A stretch of DNA of 23,183 nucleotides from a virus: the IMG/VR virus record IMGVR_UViG_3300032579_000077, positions 1 through 23,183 of that record. One strand, 5' to 3'. The position numbers and the translations under genes are program-made. The notes under the pieces are model-generated. The model saw only the letters and a program-made list of their open reading frames with translations. It made no database searches and was not told the DNA's origin. Of this stretch, positions 5,213 through 13,525 are shown one piece after another. Positions within the stretch are counted from its first letter, which is position 1, and each line of letters begins with the position of its first letter.

Positions 5213-7271
5213 GGAAGAAGACATCCCCTTACATGGGGGTGTCGAGACACATCAGCCCAAGCACGCCACTGTTCGGTTTGCTTCTGCGTCGAAAGATAAG
5301 AAGCTCACTGATAGCAAGTGGAATTTGCTTTCCAACGACCTCTACCAGACGGTCTTGGCTTCGCTGTCTGCGCGTGGCGCATTGAATGCGAACCTCAAGG
5401 AGTGGTCTGACGCCTACGACATGGTGACGTCCGAGAAGGACTGGCCGTTTGTCAACTCATCGAATTTGGCGTTGCCCTATACCGCAGGTCAGTTAGAGTC
5501 GTTACATGCCTATCTCGCGGGGCAGGTCTTCACCCCGCGTCCATTCATCGTGACAGGGCGGAACACGGACGCCGTGCGTACCGCGCCAATGGTAGAGAAC
5601 TTCTACAATGGCGAGTGGCAACGACTGCGTTCGGATGGGTCTTCGTATTTCCAAAAGGCGATTCAACTCAACCAGTTGGCGTTACGTGATGGCGTAGGCA
5701 TTCTGGAAGTGTTGTGGACTCGTCGTCGTCATCGTCGGGAAGTCGAGATGTCGGTCCCGATGACGGACGAAAACGGGCAGGTGGTGTTTGGTCCAGACGG
5801 TCAGCCGCAATGGGATGTGCGTCGTGATACGGTCGACATCTTCGTCAAGGATTACCCCGAGTGGCGGTGCGTACCGCTCAAAGAATTCATCCTCATCCCG
5901 GACGAGGCTCCTTCAATCGAAGAGGCTGCGGGTGTCGCGTGCGTGGAGTGGCTCTACGAAGATGACCTTGATCGGATGGTTCGGGCTGGTCTACTGGACT
6001 CCGACGAAGTGGAGAAAGCCCTTCGTTACGACGAGAACGGAACCAGTGACGTAGCCTCCGACCCAGAGGGCACGTACGATAAGTCTGCGTCATACCAGAT
6101 TGGGTTAGGCCAGGGGCAGGGCAGTATGTCCAGCCCGTTCTTCAAGAACCGTGGCCCGCTCAAGGTCTGGCGTATCCACAGCCGTCAGTTTGACATGAAC
6201 GAAGACGGCATGACGGAAGAGAACATTTTCTGGTTGCACGAGTTGAGCCAGAAGATGTTGGGTTGGGTGCCGTACGATTACGCCGACGGTCGCCGTCCGT
6301 TCTTCTCGTACTGCCCGTTCCCGCGTGCGGACAACTTTTACGGGTACAGCCTGGTCGAGCGGTTAGCGGGCATCGAGACAGAGTTGCGTGCCACGCACAA
6401 CGCCCGCAACGACCGTATCCAGTTTGGGTTGTTCCCGCCGATGGCCGTGCCCACGGGGTCAGAGATATTGACTCGTAAGGGCCGATGGTATCCTGGCGAA
6501 ATGATCGAGACGGACTTCGTGGGTGCAGACCCAGCCGTCAAGATCATGCAGATCGCCGACGTTCCGATCTCGTCGTGGCAAGAAGAGAGTGCGCTTAAGC
6601 AATACGGCACGGAGTACACCGGGCTGAACATGCCGATGATTGGAGCGCAGTCATCTGGGAAGCGTAGCGCGACGGAGATGCGTCAGCAGAACTCTGCCGC
6701 AGGTACGCGCTTGGGCTTGCTAGCCACCCGTCTCCGGGTCGCGCTTGGCCAGATTATCAACTTCACTCATGCGCTGAACAAGCAATACTTGCAGACTGAC
6801 CCCGAGACGATGGTGGGTCAGCAGACGATGAAAATCGACCTTCAGACGCTCGCGAAGGACTACCTCATCGGGGTGGCTGGCGCGAGTGACCCGATTGATT
6901 CGATCACTCGTCGGCAAGAGTCGTTGGCGTTCTTCCAGATTGCGATGAGCATCCCGTGGATTGCTCAGTCTCCGCTCAAGCAATATTACTGGGTGAAGAT
7001 GCTGGGTGATTCTTTCAACCGGCAGGACCTTCAGCTTCTCATCGGCACTGAGCAGGAAGCACAGCAACGGGAAGAGCAACAGCAACAACAGGCGCAAACA
7101 CAGGCGCAACAAGGTGGTCCTCCTGGCGGTGGGCAACCTGGCCAGCAACAGCCTCAGCGTCCCCCGCAACCGCAGGGGCAACCGGGTAGGCCCGCTGGTC
7201 AAGCGCCACAAGTAGCGCGTCCACAACAGCAACCTCGTCCGCAAATGCGTATGCCTATGGGACGACGATAG
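5202..7271 (+). CDS. Portal protein
   Basis: The portal is the dodecameric ring at one head vertex through which the terminase pumps DNA and to which the adaptor binds. The identification rests on size (689 residues), position right after the terminase genes and before the scaffold and capsid genes, and portal-like sequence in the first 200 residues (for example WPFVNSSNLALPYTAGQLES, then QLNQLALRDGVGILEVLW). A central region with many aromatic residues includes FSYCPFPRADNFYGYSLVE, a pattern typical of podovirus portals. From about residue 616 the C-terminus is a Gln/Pro/Gly-rich low-complexity tail ending in Arg/Met residues, probably disordered. The start is TTG 5202, the first possible start after an in-frame stop at 5187, with GGTGAG upstream. 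Function is likely; the exact family is not assigned. Confidence 0.85.
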   Translation: MKPKEEDIPLHGGVETHQPKHATVRFASASKDKKLTDSKWNLLSNDLYQTVLASLSARGALNANLKEWSDAYDMVTSEKDWPFVNSSNLALPYTAGQLESLHAYLAGQVFTPRPFIVTGRNTDAVRTAPMVENFYNGEWQRLRSDGSSYFQKAIQLNQLALRDGVGILEVLWTRRRHRREVEMSVPMTDENGQVVFGPDGQPQWDVRRDTVDIFVKDYPEWRCVPLKEFILIPDEAPSIEEAAGVACVEWLYEDDLDRMVRAGLLDSDEVEKALRYDENGTSDVASDPEGTYDKSASYQIGLGQGQGSMSSPFFKNRGPLKVWRIHSRQFDMNEDGMTEENIFWLHELSQKMLGWVPYDYADGRRPFFSYCPFPRADNFYGYSLVERLAGIETELRATHNARNDRIQFGLFPPMAVPTGSEILTRKGRWYPGEMIETDFVGADPAVKIMQIADVPISSWQEESALKQYGTEYTGLNMPMIGAQSSGKRSATEMRQQNSAAGTRLGLLATRLRVALGQIINFTHALNKQYLQTDPETMVGQQTMKIDLQTLAKDYLIGVAGASDPIDSITRRQESLAFFQIAMSIPWIAQSPLKQYYWVKMLGDSFNRQDLQLLIGTEQEAQQREEQQQQQAQTQAQQGGPPGGGQPGQQQPQRPPQPQGQPGRPAGQAPQVARPQQQPRPQMRMPMGRR

Positions 7272-7280
7272 GAAGGGAAC

Positions 7281-8009
7281 ATGGATCAAGACCTCCAGCC
7301 GCCGGAGTATGCACCCCCGCAGGCTGACCCCACCGTAGCCGAAGCGCCGCCAGAGCGCAACGTCGACGTCGAGCTCGCGGTGGCGAACGCCAGGGCTGAG
7401 GCTTTCCGGGAGATGGCGGCGCAACAGCGCCAGGCCGACCCTGTACAGTATCAGCCCCAGCAGCAACTACCTCCGTTGCCGACCAACCCGCTCGATTTAC
7501 TGACCGCACACGAGCGTGAGCAGATGAAGACGATGGCGATCACCGACCCGGATGCGTACGCATCCAAGGTGGGTGAGTTGTCGGTGAAGTTGGCCGAGGC
7601 GCGGGTCAGCCGTGCGGCGGCGCCGATTGTGGCAGGTCAAGCGCAGACCATCGTGGCGTTGTTCAAGAGTCGGATGGCGGCAATCGACCAGGCGTACTTT
7701 GCCGAGGTAGAGCCGTTGTTCGACCAGCAAATCCGTTCGGTTGGAAGCAACATCTCCAACCTGGTCAACATGCCCCACGAGATGCAGACGTACGAATTGG
7801 AGTTGCGTTGGAAGTCGGCCAAGGCTGACGTGATGGACCGACGCATTCGGAACGCTCCGAAGCCCGAGCCTCGCCTGATGGCAAGCGGTGGTCCGGGGAA
7901 CAGCCCGCGTCCGCAGTCGGTGGTCGAGGTCGACCCGGCCATTGCGGCGATGGCCAAGCGGTACAATTTTAGTCCTGAACAAATTGCAGCGATTGAGGGT
8001 GAAGTCTAG
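7281..8009 (+). CDS. Probable capsid scaffolding protein
   Basis: The 242-residue protein lies between the portal and the capsid genes, where scaffolds are encoded. It has a Pro/acidic N-terminus, two helical regions (about 25-55 and 75-185, including AYASKVGELSVKLAEARVS), a disordered Pro/Gly linker (about 190-215) and a short C-terminal helical segment (DPAIAAMAKRYNFSPEQIAA). A helical body with a small C-terminal helix-turn-helix that contacts the shell is the usual architecture of scaffolds. A Shine-Dalgarno GGAAGG sits just before ATG 7281. Its stop overlaps the GTG of the next gene. There is no protease motif, so if the scaffold is removed by proteolysis the enzyme is elsewhere. A head-assembly role is inferred from place and shape rather than from sequence identity. 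Confidence 0.65.
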   Translation: MDQDLQPPEYAPPQADPTVAEAPPERNVDVELAVANARAEAFREMAAQQRQADPVQYQPQQQLPPLPTNPLDLLTAHEREQMKTMAITDPDAYASKVGELSVKLAEARVSRAAAPIVAGQAQTIVALFKSRMAAIDQAYFAEVEPLFDQQIRSVGSNISNLVNMPHEMQTYELELRWKSAKADVMDRRIRNAPKPEPRLMASGGPGNSPRPQSVVEVDPAIAAMAKRYNFSPEQIAAIEGEV

Positions 8010-8698
8010 TGGCGGCTAAACAAACAACTCCAGAGGTTCCAGCGGAGCAAGCCATCGGCGTCGAAGCCGAGGCGATGTTCGACCCGGTACGCGAGTCCGC
8101 GCAGAAGGCGGCAATGACGGACTGGCAGGTCCGTCAGAATCCGGCGGAGTGGACGCGCCTTGCCAACGGGGCGGCGGTTCGTATCCAGCCGGGCGTCATG
8201 CCGTCGTACATCGAGGGAAGTCCCGAGGCGGACATGATGTCCAAGCCCGTGCAGATGATCTCGCCGGAGTACCGTAAGCCCGATTACGTTGGGCGTGACG
8301 GTCGCTTGGTTGGCCACCGTTACCAGTGGCGTGTGTTCAAGACCATTGATGCCAAGGACATGCGTCCGCAGTTGACGAGTAACTTGCACCGCAGTGGGCG
8401 CATCCGGTACGTCGAGACGTACGAGATCGACAAGCAGTGCCCGTTTGCGGTGTACACCGAGCACACCACGGGTGAGAACAAGTACGTCTCTCACATGAGC
8501 ATGATCTTATGTGAGGTGATGGACCCTCGTTTGGCGTACGACACGTTCAAGCGTCACGAGGATATTGCGTTGCAACGGGCCATGTCGGCCAGCCGTGACA
8601 TCCCGAATAGCCCCAGTTTGGGTGACGGATTGACGACGGCGAGCCCTGGCAAGTTCGGAATCAACTTGTCGGTAGGGGAAACCCGCACCGGGGGTTAG
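8009..8698 (+). CDS. Hypothetical head-module protein (229 aa)
   Basis: I do not recognise this protein. GTG 8009 shares its first base with the TAG of the scaffold gene, so it is translationally coupled to it. The protein appears globular with mixed alpha/beta content. A central region (YVGRDGRLVGHRYQWRVFKT) and a later HMSMILCEVMDPRLAYDTF segment look well ordered, followed by a low-complexity Ser/Gly-rich C-terminus (SPSLGDGLTTASPGKFG). It has no transmembrane segment or signal peptide. Being between scaffold and capsid genes, it is likely a head-assembly or minor virion protein. It is followed by the 76-base gap containing a putative regulatory motif, so it is probably the last gene of the portal-scaffold transcript. 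Confidence 0.7.
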   Translation: MAAKQTTPEVPAEQAIGVEAEAMFDPVRESAQKAAMTDWQVRQNPAEWTRLANGAAVRIQPGVMPSYIEGSPEADMMSKPVQMISPEYRKPDYVGRDGRLVGHRYQWRVFKTIDAKDMRPQLTSNLHRSGRIRYVETYEIDKQCPFAVYTEHTTGENKYVSHMSMILCEVMDPRLAYDTFKRHEDIALQRAMSASRDIPNSPSLGDGLTTASPGKFGINLSVGETRTGG

Positions 8699-8718
8699 CC
8701 CTTGCGCTAGGTCTGTGG

Positions 8719-8766
8719 GTGATGATAGGGTCCAAGTTATGAGTGGTCTTCACTCTAACTAAGGAG
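8719..8766 (+). promoter_or_regulatory. Putative promoter region ahead of the capsid block
   Basis: One of the longest true gaps (8699-8774) holds TGATGATAGGGTCC (8720-8733) and TTATGAG (8738-8744), followed by a small hairpin GAGTG-GTCTT-CACTC (8741-8755) and a strong Shine-Dalgarno AAGGAG (8761-8766). The first motif recurs near 274 and 4620. It resembles the downstream end (TATAGGG) of T7-type phage RNA polymerase promoters, but no such polymerase gene is in the window. Strong expression is expected here because the capsid genes follow. Confidence 0.35.
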
Positions 8767-8774
8767 AGACGCGC

Positions 8775-9734
8775 TTGGCAACGCTGCCTATCATCGCCCC
8801 GCGAATCTACGGCTATCCTGGCCTCGACTCGCCAGTTATTGGCTCGTATTTTCAACAGCAGGCCGCGGCTTTTCGCGAGGCAGACTTCCTCGCGCTGACC
8901 ACGACCGGTTCCATCACCACCCCATCGGGTGGCCTCAGCACGCTCGCGACCTACGCAGGTCCGGCGCTGGGACAAAATGTTAGCATCTCCAGCACTGCTG
9001 CGACGACTGCCAACAACGTCACGATCACTGGTGTATCGACTACTGGTGCGCCAGCCGCAACTTATTACGTCCAGCTCACTTACACGGCGTCTGGGCTTGA
9101 ATCGCTAACTGGTACCGAGTTCCTCGTCAACTGCGCCGCTGGTTACACGTTCTCTGTGAACGTGTCTGCAACTGGTGCGCCTTCAGGAACCACCAACTTT
9201 GCCGCTTATGTCGCTACCTACAGCGGTGGTGAAGCTCTGCAACAAGCGAGCAAAACCACGACGGCTACTGGTTCAGCGTTCAGCATTAGCTACCCGCTTA
9301 CCAACAGCATTGGTGCAAACCGTGCGGCGACTAACGCTTCGGCCAACATCATTGGTCTTGCGATGGCTGACTCTGCGGCGCAGTACGTCACTGGTGAAGG
9401 CGGTTCGTTTACCGCTGGTGGCCCGGGCAACTTGCTTGGAACCTGGGGCAACCCGGCTCCGCTTGGCCCGCAGGACCCGCAACAGGCGTTGGTGGCCAAG
9501 GTTGGCAACGGTCAGCCGATTGAAATCAGCCTTCTGCAACCGTGGAACAACTCGCTCATCGGTACGTCCGCAGGGCTCTTGCTCACGAGCGCAGGGTACT
9601 TCGTACTCGACAACACCCAAAGCAACAAGATCATCACGATCACTGACAAGATATACGGCGTGCCGTCTGATGTCGGCGTCGCAGGTGACACCTACGCGCG
9701 CGTGAAGGCTGTCTTCACGTCGGGCACAATCTAG
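8775..9734 (+). CDS. Putative head decoration or fibre protein with Ig/FN3-like domain
   Basis: The 319-residue protein precedes the capsid gene and is likely on the virion surface. Its start is TTG 8775, eight bases after a perfect AAGGAG. Residues about 75-180 form a Thr/Ser/Gly-rich beta region with the pattern TYYVQLTYTASGLESLTG, then AAGYTFSVNVSATGAPSG and YVATYSGGEALQQ, which resembles Ig/fibronectin-III-like modules found on phage virion proteins. The C-terminal third (GYFVLDNTQSNKIITITDK and YARVKAVFTSG) looks like a small beta domain, which in other phages is often the part that binds capsids. It has neither Cys-rich nor membrane segments. The role as decoration is inferred; structural protein status is fairly safe given its place and strong ribosome binding site. 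Confidence 0.6.
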   Translation: MATLPIIAPRIYGYPGLDSPVIGSYFQQQAAAFREADFLALTTTGSITTPSGGLSTLATYAGPALGQNVSISSTAATTANNVTITGVSTTGAPAATYYVQLTYTASGLESLTGTEFLVNCAAGYTFSVNVSATGAPSGTTNFAAYVATYSGGEALQQASKTTTATGSAFSISYPLTNSIGANRAATNASANIIGLAMADSAAQYVTGEGGSFTAGGPGNLLGTWGNPAPLGPQDPQQALVAKVGNGQPIEISLLQPWNNSLIGTSAGLLLTSAGYFVLDNTQSNKIITITDKIYGVPSDVGVAGDTYARVKAVFTSGTI

Positions 9735-9745
9735 GAGATACATAG

Positions 9746-10708
9746 ATGCCTCAAGGTATTACTAGCACTCGTACCTCCTATAACGCCCAAACGAAGGCGA
9801 TGGAGTTGGCGTTTATCAACGCCAGCACCACCATCCCCAAACAGTACCCCAAGATTTTCAACGAGTGGACGACGGACCCGAAGCGTTCGATTGCCACGGT
9901 TGAACCCATTGCGGAACTCGGTTTGCTCCGGGGTCGCACTGAGGGTGGCGCGTTTGCGGTGGACAACCCGGTTGAACTCATCCCGGTGTCGTTCACCTAT
10001 TCGACCTACGGCCTCACGTCTTACGTGACGGAAGAAGCCCAGCTCGAAGACCCGCTCAACCTCATGGCGATGCTTCCGCAGATGCTTGCGAACAGCGAAC
10101 GCTACACGCAAGACATCACCATCTGGAACACGTTCAACTTCTCGTTCTCCAGCCTCGTGCCAGGCAGCGACGGTCTTCCGCTCTGCTCGTCAGCGCATCC
10201 GCTGGGTCCGATTGTTACGTCGACTGGTGTGAGCTCGCTCACGGGCCTCACGTTCAGCAACTATCTCTCGACCGCTCCGCTCACGCCGGAATCGTTCCGT
10301 CAAGCGGAAATCCTGTTCGAGACCTTGCTGACCGACCGTGGTCTGCCGGATCGTCGCACGCCGAAGTACCTCGTCTGCGGCCCGCAGTTGGCCAAGACGG
10401 CGCAGGAAGTCCTCGGTGCGCGTCTCGCTCCGTACACCAACCAAAACCAGCCGAACACGGCGGCGGACCAAGCCGAGATCATGGTCGTCCGTTACATCAC
10501 CAGCCCGACGGCGTGGTGGCTCTGTGCGGGACCTGGTGACTGGGCGCACGGTGGCGACAGCAACAGCCTTGTTGTTGGTTACAAGTGGCAGTCGCGCGTC
10601 AAGGCGTGGTATGACAATCCGACGGGCAACTACGGTATCCGTACGTCGTACCGGAATACCTATGGCTTCGTGAACTGGCGCGGTATCGTTGGTTCGAGCG
10701 GCTCGTAA
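9746..10708 (+). CDS. Major capsid protein (HK97-fold, Mu gpT-like)
   Basis: This protein forms the icosahedral shell. The 320-residue length and N-terminal amphipathic region (AFINASTTIPKQYPKIFNEW) fit HK97-fold capsid proteins. A central segment, DGLPLCSSAHPLG (about residues 141-153), matches the 'G.pLfs.aHpl' signature seen in capsid proteins of the Mu gpT-like group, and the following ALTPESF-like region (TAPLTPESFRQAEILFETLL) continues this pattern. The end (YGIRTSYRNTYGFVNWRGIV) is typical of the last beta strands of such proteins. AGGAGA lies eight bases before ATG. It follows the presumed decoration and scaffold genes as expected. There is no obvious N-terminal delta domain, consistent with a separate scaffold. 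Assignment is strong; the subfamily is from memory. Confidence 0.9.
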   Translation: MPQGITSTRTSYNAQTKAMELAFINASTTIPKQYPKIFNEWTTDPKRSIATVEPIAELGLLRGRTEGGAFAVDNPVELIPVSFTYSTYGLTSYVTEEAQLEDPLNLMAMLPQMLANSERYTQDITIWNTFNFSFSSLVPGSDGLPLCSSAHPLGPIVTSTGVSSLTGLTFSNYLSTAPLTPESFRQAEILFETLLTDRGLPDRRTPKYLVCGPQLAKTAQEVLGARLAPYTNQNQPNTAADQAEIMVVRYITSPTAWWLCAGPGDWAHGGDSNSLVVGYKWQSRVKAWYDNPTGNYGIRTSYRNTYGFVNWRGIVGSSGS

Positions 10709-10722
10709 GGGGGTCCGCATAA

Positions 10723-11466
10723 ATGCCTTACGCAAAGCAAGAATGGAGTCGAACGCCAAACTCTTGGACGTTCGACGCCCTTGGTAGTGAAACGCTTGGG
10801 CCGGTAAGCATATCGGCCAGCGCGACAACCAACGCTACGGCGCAAACGGTCGCGATGATTCCAAACACCATCAAGATCGCCAAGGTTGGGGTAATATTCA
10901 CGTCGATTGCCGCGCTTTCGGGCGCGTCTTTCAACGTGGTGTACAACACCAACCAGACTCCTGGTGCGACCCTGAGCACGGGTTCAGGGACCTCTGCTCA
11001 GTACCTTACCAACGGTTGCGCTCCGAACGACAACTCGTTCACGGGTGCCAACCCGCCTGGTACGTCGTCCAACGCCAACTCGGCGAACACCGCGCTGTCG
11101 GTGCAGCCTGGTGGGCTTGGTATCCCGACAAACTACGCGGTTGACAACCAGCCGTTGTTCGCGTCGGACATCACGTTCAACACGACCAACTTCCCCGGTG
11201 CTACCACAGCGGGCGGCGGTATGGCGTACTTTGTGCCAACCAACTTCGATGCGGTGTATCCGTGTGGTCCGGTGTTCGGTGCAAGCGGTTACACCAACGT
11301 CTCGGGGTACTTCACGCTTCGCGTGACAAACGCCAGCGGTGCAATCGGTAACTTGGCCGTAACGCTCTTCTACGCGCCGATCACCGGCAAAGAGAAGTGG
11401 GGCTCGGCCACCAACACCAACTCGATCTGTACGCCTGGGTCGACGGCTTCCGTCGGAGACTTCTAG
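10723..11466 (+). CDS. Putative virion structural protein (beta-rich, 247 aa)
   Basis: I do not recognise a family. The protein starts at ATG 10723 behind a GGGGG Shine-Dalgarno just after the capsid gene stop, so it should be co-expressed with the capsid. It is rich in Ser, Thr, Asn and Gly, with alternating hydrophobic strands (TIKIAKVGVIFTSIAALSGA, then FTLRVTNASGAIGNLAVTLF near the C-terminus), and so is probably a beta-sandwich. Three Cys occur, in NGCAPN, YPCGPV and SICTPG. The position and composition suggest a decoration protein, head-completion protein or another virion surface component. No signal peptide is evident, which argues against a membrane or secreted function. Confidence 0.6.
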   Translation: MPYAKQEWSRTPNSWTFDALGSETLGPVSISASATTNATAQTVAMIPNTIKIAKVGVIFTSIAALSGASFNVVYNTNQTPGATLSTGSGTSAQYLTNGCAPNDNSFTGANPPGTSSNANSANTALSVQPGGLGIPTNYAVDNQPLFASDITFNTTNFPGATTAGGGMAYFVPTNFDAVYPCGPVFGASGYTNVSGYFTLRVTNASGAIGNLAVTLFYAPITGKEKWGSATNTNSICTPGSTASVGDF

Positions 11467-11469
11467 TCA

Positions 11470-12099
11470 ATGGCTAGCGGCGCACAGCTCAACGAATGGG
11501 GCCGTGGGATTGTGATGCTGTCGGTTGCACCAAGTGCATCCGCAGTGAGCACCCCGCTTGCGTCGTACGGAACCATCCCTGCGCTACCGTCTCCGCCGAA
11601 TCCGGCGGGGTACGGTGGGCAGACGTTGTACAACGGTTTGCCATACCCGGTTGCTGGCTTCGGCAACGACTCGGGTTGGTATGCCAGCCCCAAAGGGTTG
11701 TCCAAGGTCACGTTCCAGTTGATTGGTCCTGGGGCCACGGCGGCTGGGTATAGCGTATCGGTTTACGGTACGATTGACCCGGCGGCATACTGGACGTATG
11801 TGTACGGCAAGCAGAATCCCACGGCGAACCTCGCGGTTGGTGGTGTGGCGTATGCGGGCGGTATGGATGGGTTCTCTAGTTCCGGCAACGGATACTACCC
11901 TGGCGTTCCGGCCACGAGCTCGGTGCTCTTACCGGGTCCGGCGGAGCAGTCAGGGACAGGGACGGTTGGCAACCCGATGGTTTCGGGGACGTCGACGATG
12001 CTTCAAGTCTCAGGCGCGTTCCTTGCGTATCGCGTCGTTGTGACGACGGTAAGTAGCCCGAGCAATCCGATTCAGGTTATTGGCTGGGCCATCCCGTAA
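11470..12099 (+). CDS. Putative virion structural protein (beta-rich, 209 aa)
   Basis: I do not recognise a family. ATG 11470 is three bases after the previous stop, with GGAGA a few bases further upstream. The sequence is Gly/Pro/Tyr-rich and beta-like, with segments such as KVTFQLIGPGATAAGYSVSV and AFLAYRVVVTTVSSPSNPIQ. This overall form (a strand-rich core with Ser/Gly loops, ending in IQVIGWAIP) is shared with the gene at 10723 in general character but not in recognisable sequence. It is likely a minor head or decoration protein. It is the last member of the capsid group before a small membrane protein. It is surely a gene; function is inferred from neighbours. Confidence 0.6.
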   Translation: MASGAQLNEWGRGIVMLSVAPSASAVSTPLASYGTIPALPSPPNPAGYGGQTLYNGLPYPVAGFGNDSGWYASPKGLSKVTFQLIGPGATAAGYSVSVYGTIDPAAYWTYVYGKQNPTANLAVGGVAYAGGMDGFSSSGNGYYPGVPATSSVLLPGPAEQSGTGTVGNPMVSGTSTMLQVSGAFLAYRVVVTTVSSPSNPIQVIGWAIP

Positions 12100-12131
12100 C
12101 TTATCACCCGGTTTTGTAAAGGTGTATCAAC

Positions 12132-12347
12132 GTGTCAGACATCCTAGATTATCGGGTGGGCCAACTTGAGGAATGGAAGACGACCGTGGAAAAAAAATTG
12201 GCCGCCCTTCCTGACCGCAATGACGTCAAGAAAATCGTTTCTGATGTCATTGAGCACCGCAGTCGCTGGAACCTGAATGTGTTTATTCAGATCGCCACGT
12301 TGGTTGCGGTGATCTTGTCGGCGATTTACCCGTTGGTTCATAAGTAA
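12132..12347 (+). CDS. Small coiled-coil plus single membrane segment protein (holin/XhlA-like)
   Basis: The 71-residue protein has a coiled-coil N-terminal half (YRVGQLEEWKTTVEKKLAAL) and one C-terminal transmembrane helix (NVFIQIATLVAVILSAIYPL, about residues 49-68) ending in a short basic tail. This layout resembles XhlA-type phage membrane proteins and some holins or holin partners. It starts at GTG 12132; the upstream AAAGGTG (12118-12124) is a fair ribosome binding site. Its stop overlaps the next ATG (TAATG). A lysis gene between capsid and adaptor genes would be unusual since the probable endolysin is some 12 kb upstream, so a virion- or injection-related membrane role is equally possible. 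Confidence 0.6.
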   Translation: MSDILDYRVGQLEEWKTTVEKKLAALPDRNDVKKIVSDVIEHRSRWNLNVFIQIATLVAVILSAIYPLVHK

Positions 12348-13171
12348 TGCAAGTCCAGGACATTCTCAACAACGCTCGGGACTTGTCGAATACGCCGAAC
12401 ACCAATAACTCCCGATGGTCAAACGACATGTTGACTCGTCGGGCAGATCGAGCGATCAAGTCATTGGTCGCTCGAATCTATTTTCCCGAGTCTCGCTTGA
12501 CGCTGACGGCTCCAGGGAACGAGCAAGAGTTTGACTTGCCCGAGATGCACGCCATCTATCGGGTATATCTCAACGGGCAAATCTGTGTGGAGGTGCCTGG
12601 CAATGTCGACACGCTTGAAGGCGACCAAATCCACTTCAACGATCAGACTGGCCAGGGAGCAGTCCCGGCAGGCGGTGGCGGCGCGGCAGGCGGCACGTTC
12701 TCGCAGCCGCAGTGGGCCATCCAAACGCCGTTGGCCTATCCTTACCTCAACAGTTGGGGAGCGCCATCTCCGGTTGCCCAGCCGTGGTTTGCTGGCCAGC
12801 GGCCTCGGTATTACCGTCGAGGCGGCTACATCGGATTCGTGCCAGCGCCAACGGCAGGGGTCATCATCACGATTGACTGCGTGCGTGTCCCAACGACGTT
12901 GACGATTCCGACGGTGCTCACGCAAACGGTGGTGGTGCCAGACAACTTCATGGATGCCATCACGTACCGGATGCTTGACGAGATGTTGCACGCTGACCGT
13001 GACCAGGCGACGGCGGCCATTGGCACGATGTACGGTCAGAAGTACGAACAGGAAGTGCGGCGTTTGCGGACCTGGAAGCGTCAGTACGCGATTGAAGACG
13101 ACCAGTTCCAGATGCTCAACTATCGCGGGTCGTACAAGATTGGTGGGTTCACGTCCGGCGATTACTGGTGA
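12347..13171 (+). CDS. Head-tail adaptor (connector)-like protein
   Basis: The N-terminus reads like the start of podovirus adaptor/connector proteins: VQDILNNARDLSN followed by SRWSNDMLTRRADRAIKSLV (about residues 23-42). Such proteins ring the portal's lower face and join it to the tail nozzle. The middle has beta strands and a Gly-rich loop (GAVPAGGGGAAGGTF, about 105-119). The C-terminal third is helical with a basic region (YEQEVRRLRTWKRQYAIEDD) that would pack in the ring. The 274-residue length is longer than the P22 gp4 type, with the Gly-rich loop and an Arg/Tyr-rich strand region as the likely extra. The position between head and fibre genes fits. Resemblance is to the general pattern only, so other short-tail components remain possible. 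Confidence 0.65.
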   Translation: MQVQDILNNARDLSNTPNTNNSRWSNDMLTRRADRAIKSLVARIYFPESRLTLTAPGNEQEFDLPEMHAIYRVYLNGQICVEVPGNVDTLEGDQIHFNDQTGQGAVPAGGGGAAGGTFSQPQWAIQTPLAYPYLNSWGAPSPVAQPWFAGQRPRYYRRGGYIGFVPAPTAGVIITIDCVRVPTTLTIPTVLTQTVVVPDNFMDAITYRMLDEMLHADRDQATAAIGTMYGQKYEQEVRRLRTWKRQYAIEDDQFQMLNYRGSYKIGGFTSGDYW

Positions 13172-13174
13172 TCT

Positions 13175-13525
13175 ATGACGTGGAGTATTACCGACCAGTC
13201 ATTCACCACGAGCACCAGTTACTGGGGCGAATCTGACAAACCGTTTACGCCGACTGCGCCCACGCCGTCGGCGTCTGGTTTCAAATACGGCAGTGTTGCC
13301 AGTGTGCCAGCGGATGGTTCCGCGTCGGTCACGGTGTTGTATCCCAACCCGTATGCCAGTGTGACCAGTGCCATCATGGTGAGCTATGGTGGTGGGTCTT
13401 CTTGGAGTGGGTATTCGTTGGCGATTCAGGTGTCGAACCCGATAGCCACAGGTTTCACGGTAACCGTGTCTGGTGGTCCCACGGGGTCCACGACCACGGT
13501 ATACTGGATGGCGGAGGGTTCGTAA
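13175..13525 (+). CDS. Small beta-rich fibre-module protein, paralog of the gene at 19746
   Basis: The 116-residue protein is paralogous to the 102-residue product at 19746-20054. Both start MTW, share YGS..(S/N)VPAD.S..VTV..P.PY, then GGG.SW.GY.L...V.N and end in (F)(T/Q)VTVSGG..GST.T(V/I)YWM..G. The C-terminal strands resemble the sugar-binding-like terminal domains of some tail fibres, which end in 'WiAiG', so a receptor-binding or fibre-tip role is a fair guess. It sits immediately upstream of the first long fibre (stop TAA, then GTG). The first 35 residues are Ser/Thr/Pro-rich and may be a flexible linker or oligomerisation part. The function is not proven; paralogy is clear from sequence. 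Confidence 0.65.
   Translation: MTWSITDQSFTTSTSYWGESDKPFTPTAPTPSASGFKYGSVASVPADGSASVTVLYPNPYASVTSAIMVSYGGGSSWSGYSLAIQVSNPIATGFTVTVSGGPTGSTTTVYWMAEGS

Noticed and set aside
8741-8755. GAGTG-GTCTT-CACTC hairpin as a terminator
   Set aside because: The stem is only 5 bp and no T tract follows; it lies just before a strong ribosome binding site and is more likely part of the leader.
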